Source: a virus
Virus record (IMG/VR): IMGVR_UViG_3300037487_002334
Span: 1-48,103 of that record
Direction: 5' to 3' (one strand)
Length of the DNA stretch: 48,103 nt
Shown: positions 23,841-31,700 of the stretch, one piece after another
Position numbering within the stretch: the first letter of the stretch is position 1
Layout of the letters: every line of letters begins with the position of its first letter
Translations under genes and position numbers: made by a program
The notes under the pieces: model-generated
What the model saw: only the letters and a program-made list of their open reading frames with translations
Databases searched by the model: none
Told to the model about the DNA's origin: nothing

Positions 23841-24695
23841 CTAATATGGATCAGGCAGTCCTTCGATTTTCTTTATATAATAATCAGTTTCCCAAATATC
23901 TTTATATCGCTTACAATATCTTACCAATTGTTCATGATATGTCCAATCAAACTTTAATGGATCCCACCATGTTTTAATTTTATTTTTAAGTCTGTATATA
24001 AGTACCTCGGTACCGTCTTCACACCAATAATACTTATCGGGATTCCACCACAAATCAAAATGTTTCGTACAACGATCTGCTAATGAAGAAGATGAACTCA
24101 TCCAATTAAATTTTTCTGGATTCCACCATTTCTTTATCGGAATCAAATCACATAGTTCTGATGAAGACCCATCCCAATTAAATCTATCAGGATCCCACCA
24201 TTTATCGAAAATTTCATGACAATAATCTAATAAGGTAGATGAACTGTCTGCCCAATTAAATTTTTTAGGATCCCACCATTTATCAAAATGATCCCTACAA
24301 TTCCTGGAAAGTTCTCCAGAATAAAACTTGAGTGGAAAATCTTTTTTATTATACCAAACATCAAAGTATTTTGAACAGTATCTAATTATATCAACTTTAT
24401 CTCCACAATACTCATAGTCTTTCCACCAGATGAGAAAATGTTTAGAACATTTTTTTGGTAGGAAATCACATGCAGCTACCCAGTTAAATTTTTTAGGATC
24501 CCACCATTTCTTAAATGATGAAGAACATTTCTTGGCCAAAAATTTAGAAAGATTTGGTCCGTATACTTTATAATCCTTAGGATCAAAATTCCTTCTGAAA
24601 TCGTTATAAAATTTTCTATTACATGAAAATCTTACTTTGGTTGAAAAATAATTGTCATCTAAAACTTGTTTCTTTTTACTCATATCACCCTTCAT
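23841..24695 (-). CDS. WW(D/N)PxKFNW repeat protein (284 aa)
   Basis: A Trp-, Lys- and Asp-rich protein made of nine or ten imperfect repeats of about 26 residues, from about residue 24 to 270. The consensus is C-x-x-H-F-D-x-W-W-(D/N)-P-x-K-F-N-W-x-x-S-S-x-x-L-x-x-(Y/R). The best copies are the fifth to eighth; the third and fourth have degenerate WW units. A regular solenoid-like or Trp-stacked fold is likely. It lacks the C-terminal motif of the neighbouring array proteins but shares their 11-base overlap with the upstream gene. A second in-frame ATG at 24683 is an alternative start. I do not recognise this repeat. Confidence 0.8.
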   Translation of the reverse strand: MKGDMSKKKQVLDDNYFSTKVRFSCNRKFYNDFRRNFDPKDYKVYGPNLSKFLAKKCSSSFKKWWDPKKFNWVAACDFLPKKCSKHFLIWWKDYEYCGDKVDIIRYCSKYFDVWYNKKDFPLKFYSGELSRNCRDHFDKWWDPKKFNWADSSSTLLDYCHEIFDKWWDPDRFNWDGSSSELCDLIPIKKWWNPEKFNWMSSSSSLADRCTKHFDLWWNPDKYYWCEDGTEVLIYRLKNKIKTWWDPLKFDWTYHEQLVRYCKRYKDIWETDYYIKKIEGLPDPY

Positions 24696-25005
24696 TCTCC
24701 AATTTCCATAATGATGATTCGTATTTATTTAAAATATAATAATCAGTATTTAAAAAATATCTTCCTTCAAGGTAGGCAAATACTTTATTTATATGGCACC
24801 CCACTCGCATCTCGGGAATAGTTTTTATATATTTTAATTCCCAGACACCTCTGAATGGGCCCCTTTTTGATAATTTACTTCTTACTAATTTATAATAATG
24901 AGTATAGTTTTCTAACATATGCGGAAAATTAATTTTTATAACTCTTCCTTCATCACGTTTTCTGAAAGTTCTTGTACCTTCTTCTCTTCTCCATTTATAT
25001 TCCAT
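24685..25005 (-). CDS. Array protein 14 (106 aa)
   Basis: A basic, Arg/Tyr-rich member of the array ending in Y-E-S-S-L-W-K-L-E-N-E-G. Its start overlaps gene 13 by 11 bases. Its own last codons (TTGGAGAATGAAGGG) hold both a GGAG site and the ATG of the WW-repeat gene. It shares with protein 13 the N-terminal M-E-Y and the D-x-G-R-V-(V/I) motif near residue 20. Function unknown. Confidence 0.75.
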   Translation of the reverse strand: MEYKWRREEGTRTFRKRDEGRVIKINFPHMLENYTHYYKLVRSKLSKRGPFRGVWELKYIKTIPEMRVGCHINKVFAYLEGRYFLNTDYYILNKYESSLWKLENEG

Positions 25006-25321
25006 ATTCCAATTTCCATAATAAAGATTCTGATTGACTTAAAATTAAATAATAATACATACACGACATACCTGTATTGTAGTCATTTGAAGTTAAATAA
25101 ACGCTGTTTAATGATTCTGGTATTGTATTGCTTCTTAAAATAGTTCCATCAAAGCACCTTCGAAGTATAGGTTCAAAATACCATCTACCCTTCTTCTTTA
25201 GTAAGAAATAAAAAATCTCTTCATTACTAAACGGTACCATGACAACTCTCCCAATATCATTGTCTGAAAATTTGATGGATGTGTGAATTGTTTCCCATTC
25301 ATATTTACTATCATATTCCAT
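24995..25321 (-). CDS. Array protein 13 (108 aa)
   Basis: An array member with D-N-D-I-G-R-V-V near residue 22 and the end motif S-E-S-L-L-W-K-L-E-Y-G-I. The start overlaps gene 12 by 11 bases (ATGGAATATGA), with GGAGA in the Trp-Arg codons of gene 12 as ribosome site. Closest to protein 14. The composition suggests a small beta barrel followed by a C-terminal helix. Function unknown. Confidence 0.75.
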   Translation of the reverse strand: MEYDSKYEWETIHTSIKFSDNDIGRVVMVPFSNEEIFYFLLKKKGRWYFEPILRRCFDGTILRSNTIPESLNSVYLTSNDYNTGMSCMYYYLILSQSESLLWKLEYGI

Positions 25322-25577
25322 GTTCTATTCTCCATCTAAACACTTCCCACGGTTCAAGAAGTTTTATCTTATCACGAGGTTCTAAGAAGTGTATTCCTGC
25401 AGAAAATGCTAGTATTACCATGAGGGCAGTATCGACATCCTTAATAAAACCTACTTGAGTTTCACAATAATGTTCATACGGATATATGGGAGGAGTTTCG
25501 TGATAGATCATAAGTTCTATTATCCTTTCATTTAACTCCTCCCTTTTATATTCGCTACATAATTTGAACTCACTCAT
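25311..25577 (-). CDS. Array protein 12 (88 aa)
   Basis: A short member with an early E-E-L-N-E-R-I-I-E-L helix/strand and the end motif E-P-W-E-V-F-R-W-R-I-E-H-G-I. TGGAGAATAGAACATGG at its end encodes Trp-Arg-Ile-Glu-His-Gly and, read as RNA, provides GGAGA and the ATG of gene 13. Its own start overlaps gene 11 by eight bases. Function unknown. Confidence 0.75.
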   Translation of the reverse strand: MSEFKLCSEYKREELNERIIELMIYHETPPIYPYEHYCETQVGFIKDVDTALMVILAFSAGIHFLEPRDKIKLLEPWEVFRWRIEHGI

Positions 25578-25797
25578 CCGCGTATTTAATTTTATCGCTT
25601 GGATTTATTTTAATAACATCCCCACCAACGGTTGTCAAATATGGATCTATTCCTATTTGACATGAAAATGTTCCTTTTACAATACTTCCATCCTCAGTCA
25701 AAACAACCTCAACTTGTTCCCCATTGTATTCTTGCATCTCCATATTTTCTATTGTTCTTAAAATTGTATACCACCCCGTCGAACCTTTAAATGCCAC
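25570..25797 (-). CDS. Array protein 11 (75 aa, GTG start)
   Basis: The shortest array member. It starts with GTG at 25797 after AAGGAG, independent of the previous gene, and reads M-E-M-Q-E-Y-N-G-E-Q-V-E-V-V-L then K-G-T-F-S, a pattern suggesting a small barrel. It stops at N-P-S-D-K-I-K-Y-A-D-E, so it lacks the final helix of the others and looks like a truncated paralog. The stop overlaps the next start by eight bases. Confidence 0.7.
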   Translation of the reverse strand: MAFKGSTGWYTILRTIENMEMQEYNGEQVEVVLTEDGSIVKGTFSCQIGIDPYLTTVGGDVIKINPSDKIKYADE

Positions 25798-25808
25798 TTC
25801 GTATCTCC

Positions 25809-26126
25809 TTATGCTTGATTATAAAAAGTTATTGTTTTTGTTTTTAAAATATCGTAATTTCCCCCCTGTAATTTTAATATCATAATTTCGTCTTCAGTTA
25901 GAAGTCTTAGTTTATCTGCGTGAATTAATCCTCTACAATACATCTCATGTTTATTTTCATCGTAATATAAAAGACTAAATGCAGTGATACTTGCATGATC
26001 ATATATCACTCCTCTTACTGTTTTTCTTTTATATTTTCCTTGTTCGTACTCTTTAATCTCAACAAATTCTCCTATTAAATCTTTGAGGGAGATTTCGCTT
26101 ATTAAATTAAATCGGTTTGGTTTCAT
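25809..26126 (-). CDS. Array protein 10 (105 aa)
   Basis: A typical member: D-L-I-G-E-F-V-E-I-K-E near residue 15, K-R-K-T-V-R-G-V-I-Y near 35, D-K-L-R-L-L-T-E-D-E-I-M-I-L-K-L-Q-G-G-N-Y-D near 75-95, then a short extra tail. The ATG lies within gene 9's last 20 bases, where GGAGGGGATTATG serves as ribosome site and start. Function unknown. Confidence 0.75.
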   Translation of the reverse strand: MKPNRFNLISEISLKDLIGEFVEIKEYEQGKYKRKTVRGVIYDHASITAFSLLYYDENKHEMYCRGLIHADKLRLLTEDEIMILKLQGGNYDILKTKTITFYNQA

Positions 26127-26403
26127 AATCCCCTCCTATAATTTTTAATATATGTATATCTGTTTCATCAAGAATTCTTACTTGATCATCGTAAAATATA
26201 TTTATTCGTTCCGTAAATTCTGGATGTTTCGAATCAGGGGCTCCTTTACACAGATAAATATCTTCATTTTCTGAATAATAATGTACTTTGGCATATACTG
26301 AATCATCTTCGTCCTGAAACCTTCCTTTATTTGGAAGTATTTCTATGAATTGATGGAGCAATTCATCTGTATTGTAGTCGCTTATATATTTAAAATTGTT
26401 CAT
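26107..26403 (-). CDS. Array protein 9 (98 aa)
   Basis: An array member with D-E-L-L-H-Q-F-I-E-I-L-P near residue 13 and the end motif D-E-T-D-I-H-I-L-K-I-I-G-G-D-Y-E. I choose the ATG at 26403, because TGGAG precedes it and it falls at the Y-E codons of gene 8, as at other junctions; an in-frame ATG at 26412 has no ribosome site. Its I-I-G-G-D-Y-E codons encode the GGAGG site and ATG of gene 10. Confidence 0.72.
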   Translation of the reverse strand: MNNFKYISDYNTDELLHQFIEILPNKGRFQDEDDSVYAKVHYYSENEDIYLCKGAPDSKHPEFTERINIFYDDQVRILDETDIHILKIIGGDYETKPI

Positions 26404-26680
26404 AATCTCCATTTAATAATTTTAATATTATTATTTCATCCTGATCTAGGAATCTTATTTTATCCATCGTCTCTATTGGATTTGTACGAAGTGAATTATC
26501 TTCATAATAAGTAAGAAATGCAGTTGACTCATTTTTAGATAATTGAACACAAAAATTTGTTTGCCCTTTAAGAGTTTTTCTATAATATCCCCCGCCAAAT
26601 TTTTTAATTTTTAACTCAATGAATCTCCCCATCAGATCTTCCCAATGGAATTGGTTTCTATAATTAAAACCTTGTCTCAT
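26390..26680 (-). CDS. Array protein 8 (96 aa)
   Basis: A member with D-L-M-G-R-F-I-E-L-K near residue 15, K-T-L-K-G-Q near 35, and D-K-I-R-F-L-D-Q-D-E-I-I-I-L-K-L-L-N-G-D-Y-E at the end, the clearest copy of the array signature. The start overlaps gene 7 by 17 bases. AATGGAGATTATGAA in its tail gives the ribosome site and start of gene 9. Function unknown. Confidence 0.75.
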   Translation of the reverse strand: MRQGFNYRNQFHWEDLMGRFIELKIKKFGGGYYRKTLKGQTNFCVQLSKNESTAFLTYYEDNSLRTNPIETMDKIRFLDQDEIIILKLLNGDYEQF

Positions 26681-26963
26681 ACGAATAACTTCCGTGTAAT
26701 AGGTGTAATATTATAATTTCATCATCATCCAAAAACCTAAACTTATCAGATTTATATATAGCTATAGAATCCTTTTCTCCATCAGCAGCACAATATACAA
26801 GAACCATATGATCAATATCAGTAAGTGTTTTTGTCGGGCGTATTAATTTTCCACTAAGTTTAATTTCTTTCTTGTTGGATTCTCCCATCAGAATTACTTC
26901 GATAAACCTATCGAATACATTTTCAAAGCGCTTTATTTCTTTATATTTCATAGTTGCAGTCAT
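26664..26963 (-). CDS. Array protein 7 (99 aa)
   Basis: A member with N-V-F-D-R-F-I-E-V-I near residue 14, K-L-S-G-K-L-I-R near 35 and D-K-F-R-F-L-D-D-D-E-I-I-I-L-H-L-L-H-G-S-Y near the end. The start overlaps gene 6 by 23 bases; the in-frame ATG at 26951 is an alternative that matches the N-Y-E codons of gene 6. The ribosome site (TTGGA) is weak, implying coupling. Function unknown. Confidence 0.75.
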   Translation of the reverse strand: MTATMKYKEIKRFENVFDRFIEVILMGESNKKEIKLSGKLIRPTKTLTDIDHMVLVYCAADGEKDSIAIYKSDKFRFLDDDEIIILHLLHGSYSYETRF

Positions 26964-27300
26964 TTTCCAATTTTAATATAATTATATCCTCTTCTGGTAG
27001 AAGTCGAATTTTATCCCGGATGCATATATTGTATCTAAATTGAGTTCCTGGATTTTCTGACTCATAATAAATAAGAACGAGATTTTCTACACTTTCAAAA
27101 TATAATGTCGGAGCAGTCCAAGCTAAATCATTTTTGCGAACCAACCTTCCTTTAATAGGTGGTTTTCCTCTCCAAGAATCTTTCTTCAGTTCTACAAACT
27201 TGCCATATATTTCAGGAGCTTTGAAGGATCCTATTTGACGAAATCGTTTTAATTTTTCAGTAACTTCTTCTGGAGTTTTTATTCGTTTGTTATACGCCAT
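26941..27300 (-). CDS. Array protein 6 (119 aa, N-terminal extension)
   Basis: The longest small member. An extra basic N-terminal helix (about 1-28) precedes the common body: I-Y-G-K-F-V-E-L-K-K near 32, I-K-G-R-L-V-R near 48, then D-K-I-R-L-L-P-E-E-D-I-I-I-L-K-L-E-N-D. Its ATG lies inside the I-I-W-R codons of gene 5 (22-base overlap), with GAGGAAG from the Glu codons as ribosome site. Function unknown. Confidence 0.75.
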   Translation of the reverse strand: MAYNKRIKTPEEVTEKLKRFRQIGSFKAPEIYGKFVELKKDSWRGKPPIKGRLVRKNDLAWTAPTLYFESVENLVLIYYESENPGTQFRYNICIRDKIRLLPEEDIIILKLENDCNYEI

Positions 27301-27548
27301 ATTATAACTTCCTCTTCTTCTAAAATCCTTATTCGATCATATGGAAATACATAGCACCACATTGTAGGTGCTTCAAACTTATACATTGATGTTCCAAAAA
27401 AACTTTCTCGCATCGTAAGTTTGCCTACAGTAGGTTTATCTCTAAATATTTCAACATACTTTCCTACCATATCTTCATTAATATAATCACATATTTGTTT
27501 ACACATTTGTCCATTTAATAGGGTGAATTCAAGTTCGTCTCTATTCAT
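27279..27548 (-). CDS. Array protein 5 (89 aa)
   Basis: A member with E-D-M-V-G-K-Y-V-E-I-F near residue 25, V-G-K-L-T-M near 40 and the end motif E-E-E-E-V-I-I-W-R-I-T-N-E. The start overlaps gene 4 by eight bases (ATGAATAG), with GGAGA in gene 4's Trp-Arg codons as ribosome site. Function unknown. Confidence 0.75.
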   Translation of the reverse strand: MNRDELEFTLLNGQMCKQICDYINEDMVGKYVEIFRDKPTVGKLTMRESFFGTSMYKFEAPTMWCYVFPYDRIRILEEEEVIIWRITNE

Positions 27549-27822
27549 TCTCGATTCTCCATATTATCTGATCCTCTGGGGGAACAATGTCAAATGAAAT
27601 AATGCTTCCTGTAGAAATACTTAGGGTGGTTTGTTTATCAATTTTTACTTTTAAAAATGGAGTTATCCATCCCTTTTTTTCAATAACAATTAATTTACCC
27701 ATAACAATATTTCCTTCTCTAAGTTCAAAACGTAAAACCTTATGCATGTAAAGTATCCATTCAACCCATTCGTATTTATATATTACTTCCATTCTTTTTT
27801 GCCATGATAGAGCATCTACCAT
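27541..27822 (-). CDS. Array protein 4 (93 aa)
   Basis: A member with M-G-K-L-I-V-I-E-K-K-G near the middle and the end motif P-P-E-D-Q-I-I-W-R-I-E-N-E. I choose the ATG at 27822, seven bases after GGGAGG and just after the stop of gene 3; upstream in-frame ATGs at 27828 and 27837 are too close to, or before, that site. The tail TGGAGAATCGAGAATG starts gene 5. Function unknown. Confidence 0.72.
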   Translation of the reverse strand: MVDALSWQKRMEVIYKYEWVEWILYMHKVLRFELREGNIVMGKLIVIEKKGWITPFLKVKIDKQTTLSISTGSIISFDIVPPEDQIIWRIENE

Positions 27823-27824
27823 TT

Positions 27825-28130
27825 TCATGCCTCCCATGGTTCATATTCATCAGGATTTAATCCAGTCAACAATCTATACATTATATCTACCTCTTTATTT
27901 ATAAATCTTGTTAAAATAATATTAAAGGAATGTAGTTTAATCTCTAATCTACTTCTTGGATCATTTGGATCCCATCCAACGCTTTTAGTTAATGGTCTTA
28001 GTACCAATCTATAAATTCCGTCTTTATCGATTGTTATATCAGTTATACGAAACATATAGATTGTTGATACTATAACTTCTTCATTTAAAAACAACTTCAT
28101 TTCTTCTGGAGTTACTTTAGGTACCGTCAC
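27825..28130 (-). CDS. Array protein 3 (101 aa, GTG start)
   Basis: A member starting with GTG at 28130, seven bases after AAGGAG supplied by the Lys-Glu codons of gene 2. The end reads N-K-E-V-D-I-M-Y-R-L-L-T-G-L-N-P-D-E-Y-E-P-W-E-A, an extended form of the array motif. The codons for P-W-E-A (CCATGGGAGGCA) give the ribosome site of gene 4. Function unknown. Confidence 0.74.
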   Translation of the reverse strand: MTVPKVTPEEMKLFLNEEVIVSTIYMFRITDITIDKDGIYRLVLRPLTKSVGWDPNDPRSRLEIKLHSFNIILTRFINKEVDIMYRLLTGLNPDEYEPWEA

Positions 28131-28395
28131 TATGATTCTCCTTAAGAAGGTTGAACATTATCTTATCTTCTTCATGAACAAATCCATGAAAACGATCATT
28201 ATAAAATTCCTCCATTCTAAATTTATATATTGATCCGCAACTCTTTATTGATATAAATAGACTTAAAGCATAACCAACAACCTCTTGTATTGTCCCTACT
28301 ATTATACATCTATCATAGTTATTATTACCATAAGGATTTATTTGAAATAATACATTCTTACCAATAAAAAGTACAAAAAGTTTTTCAGGTTTCAT
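28117..28395 (-). CDS. Array protein 2 (92 aa)
   Basis: A member with F-I-G-K-N-V-L-F-Q-I near the start and the end H-E-E-D-K-I-M-F-N-L-L-K-E-N. The ATG at 28395 is chosen for its spacing to AAGG in the tail of gene 1; an ATG two codons upstream (28401) is possible. It overlaps gene 1 by 11 bases, as at several other junctions. Function unknown. Confidence 0.7.
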   Translation of the reverse strand: MKPEKLFVLFIGKNVLFQINPYGNNNYDRCIIVGTIQEVVGYALSLFISIKSCGSIYKFRMEEFYNDRFHGFVHEEDKIMFNLLKENHSDGT

Positions 28396-28663
28396 CGACA
28401 TTCGCCTTATAATCAATTAGTAATTTATATAGAATTTGATCTTTTGGCCAAACGAATTCAACAAATCGTTGTGGAAAGATATCTAATCTCATAAATAGTT
28501 CTGTATTATCATTCTCAGATCCTAATAGCAAATGTGATTGAGAAACTTCATTTATACTAAATGCAGATTCCTTACCATTATAAAAGTCGGTTACTATTAT
28601 AATGACATGGTGAAGAAATAAATCTAGTATTTTAGCTAGATGCTGTCTATCTCTTAAAGTCAT
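28385..28663 (-). CDS. Array protein 1 (92 aa, first in operon)
   Basis: The first gene of the array with a strong independent ribosome site (AGGAGGATAAAAC). It has a hydrophobic early segment (L-D-L-F-L-H-H-V-I-I-I-V-T-D-F) and the end W-P-K-D-Q-I-L-Y-K-L-L-I-D-Y. The 86-base gap to the divergent promoter at 28750 is AT-rich with TATATATA; no leftward GAACAAA motif is seen, so the array may be expressed at a different time from the tail genes. Function unknown. Confidence 0.74.
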   Translation of the reverse strand: MTLRDRQHLAKILDLFLHHVIIIVTDFYNGKESAFSINEVSQSHLLLGSENDNTELFMRLDIFPQRFVEFVWPKDQILYKLLIDYKANVDET

Positions 28664-28749
28664 GTTTTATCCTCCTAGAGTATTAAAATTAATGCTTTAT
28701 ATGTTATTCAAAAATAAATATATATAGTTCTTAACTAATATTTAAATAA

Positions 28750-28765
28750 GAACAAATTATAAAAG
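28750..28765 (+). promoter_or_regulatory. Putative late promoter motif GAACAAATTATAAAAG
   Basis: Copy of the shared motif, 36 bases before the tape measure ATG, in the divergent gap next to the paralog array. Confidence 0.58.
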
Positions 28766-28785
28766 AACAACGCAAGGAAATCAAA

Positions 28786-31700
28786 ATGGCGGACGAACCA
28801 AAGAAAGAGGAAATTAGTACCAGACAAATTTCCTCACTGACTTATGCAATTACAAATCTAAATAAAACCGTTGCTAAGATGACAGGCGGGTCTTCTGTTC
28901 CTGGAAGAAGAAATAAGGATTTATCTGGCAATCCCGTTCTTGGTTATGGAATGGAGAGATTTTTAAAAACAGACGAATATAGGAAAATAAAAGCAGATTC
29001 TGCAAAAAGAATAGAAGCGACCCTTCAAAGACAGGAACAAGAAGTTGCTGGAATGGTTACTGATCATGCTGAGGCAGTTACGGGAATGCTTGGCACTATT
29101 CGAAATCAACTTCAAGAGGGACAGAAAAAAGTAGTTGCTGCAATGAAGACTACAACACGGACTGCTGCTGCCCCAATTAGAGGTGCTTATAAAGCAGGAA
29201 AAGATTATGGTCAGGCACTGGATCTCGAACCTCCTATGGGAAGACAATTGATTGGATCTTCTGTAGCACGAATAAATCCTATTATGGGATATATGGCACA
29301 AAAATTCTTCGATACGCAAATGTATGAGAAGATGAAAGATAAAGTTAAAGGGGTTGGTTCAGATTGGTTTGGAAAGAAACCAAAACCAGGAGAAGCTCCA
29401 TTTGCAGCAAGAGGCGGTAAAGTAAAAACGACTGGACTTGCTGTTGTTCATGCTGGAGAAGAAATTGTACCTGCAGGAGGAAAGAGTAAAGGAACATATC
29501 TTCCTACAGGATGGGGACGAACTGCAACCGAACGAAAACAAATCGGGAATATCAAAACAGAGCAGGACTTACAAAAGTCCATGTTATTGACACTGATAAG
29601 AATTAAAGATATTCTAAAAAAGAATGTCGGTTCAGATAAACCTAGTGATAGAGTTGCTTTACCCGTTGGTGGAGTCGGAGATAATCCGATGTCAAGAAAA
29701 CAACTCATTACGGGTACAGATATAACGACCATTAGAATTAAACAGGGACAGGAATTAAGTGGAGGAAGACGTGCATTAAGAGCAGGACTTGCTGTCGGAG
29801 GCGGTGGTTTAGAAACTGCGGCAATCTCAGATCCACAATGGAGATCAGTAGCATTACTCAGTCAAATTAAAAGAACTTTGGGTCAACAAGGAGCCAACTG
29901 GGGTGAACGTGTTTCTGCAATGCTCAATACGTTTCTTGTACGCCATCCTATGATGTATGGAACATATAAGTTCCTACAGGTTTGGTCTAAAACAGCACAA
30001 AGTATTTTTATAACTAAACCCTCTGCTTTATTTAGATTTCGCTTTGGAATGAGATATAGAAACGAACTTCCTGTTAAAGTAGGAAGTCCTCTTTACGATA
30101 CAGTAAATGTATTAGGACAATTATATGTTGCATTTAGATATTTTGGTGAACAAAATCGTGAGCAATTAAATAGACTTCTCGGAGTATTTGGTGTTAAGGG
30201 TGTTGGTGCTTATAGAATGGGTCGCAATCTATGGGAAATAGGTAAAGATCTAGCAAAGAAATTTAAGGGTAAAAAAGAAGATGCTAAGGCAGGACTGAAT
30301 ATTGCTCATAAGTTTCTAAAGGAACAGAAGTTTGGAGAATCTTGGAGTGAACGTGGAGCAGGTCAGAGTAAGGCAGGTGCCGCTGTATCTAAGGTTGCTG
30401 GTCTTTTAGGAACCGATCTTTACGAAGATATGAGAAAGGCGATTGTTAAGGGTCTTGAGTATTTTGGTTTTGATAAAGAAGAAATGGCAGCTAAAGAAGT
30501 TCAAGACGAAAAAGACCGTGAAATGCAACAAAAGAGTGCCGCCTGCACATGCAACATGGAAAAGGTTGCAAAGGATGAGCAGAAGAGAGACACTATAAAT
30601 GATAGGGATGATAAAAGATTTCAGAGAGCAGTTATTGATTATACCAGATGGGACAGATTTAAAAATAGCATGTCAACGTTGATTGCATTCCTTTCGCCAT
30701 TTGTTACCGCAGGATTATGGTTTTTCAAAGTTTTCTGGACAAAGTTCTATATGAGTCTTGCTAAAATTGGAAAGTTTCTAGGATTGACTGGAAAAGTTGC
30801 AGGACTAGCTTCCAAGGCACGAGGGGCGATGGTTGGAACATCTATAGCTCTTTCAGGCAGTAAAACATTTATGAGAGCACTAAATGTTGGAACTAAAGCA
30901 GTAAATTTAGTAAAGACTTTCTTTTTAGCTCCGTTTAATAAAATATTAGGTGGTTTCTTCAAGGTAGATTTGGCCAAATGGTATTCTGTATTCAAAGGAA
31001 CATTGGGCCACATGGGTAGTATGTTTAAAGGATTAGCTAGAACATTAGTATTTGTCGGAAGTAGATTTCAAGCAATATTTCCTCCTATCACATTGTTAAT
31101 GTCTGTTATTGGCGGAATAAAAGGAATATTTAAAACTAAAAGTATATTCGGAAAAGAGGCAAGTATAAGACAATATATTTCGTCATTATTTGCTGGAGTT
31201 ATAGATGCCCTTTTAGATATAATAAGAATGCCCATAAATTTAATTTTGAAGTATGTCCTTAAAGTTGAATGGCAAATACCAAGTCTTATCAAACCTATTG
31301 CAATAGCAATTGACTGGGTTCTAGCAGCTGTAGGAAAAATTGTCGATGTAATTGTATACATCGGAAAAGCTCTTATGACATCAGTCAATCTAATATTCCA
31401 AACAATTTTATTCCCAATTAAAATCTTCTTTAATCCAAAAGCAGCAATTAAAGATCTTGCGGGTGCTGTATGGGCCTCTATAAAACAAGCATGGGATGTA
31501 GTAGTAAAATTTGCATGGGACTTTCCATTTTGGTTAGTAACGACTGCAATAAGTTTAATTTGGGGAGGAATAAAATTACTTGCCAAAGGCGCAATTGGAT
31601 TGATTAAACTTCCCGCAAAAATATTAACAAGTATAATTTCTACAGGATTTGATCTTGCTGTATGGATAGTTACAACAATTGTTAAAGGATTAAAGGCAGT

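Larger units (their letters stand above)
23262..28663 (-). repeat. Operon of 17 coupled small genes: array of divergent paralogs
   Basis: Between the gp6-type gene and the tape measure gene lies a leftward run of 17 small genes. Sixteen encode 75-119-residue proteins that share a C-terminal signature of acidic residues, then I-I-x-(L/W)-(K/R)-(L/I) and often G-(D/N/S)-Y-E or E-(H/Y/N)-G. One encodes a 284-residue WW-repeat protein. Most neighbours overlap by 8-22 bases. A single strong ribosome site heads the operon at 28663 and a terminator ends it at 23201-23250. The proteins have diverged strongly, so the family is old or fast-evolving. No known function is recognised. Confidence 0.7.

Noticed and set aside
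24040-24560. Regular DNA repeats around GGATCCCACCATTT that could suggest a CRISPR array
   Set aside because: The repeats are imperfect, in one open frame, and encode the WW(D/N)PxKFNW protein repeats; there are no constant repeats with unique spacers.
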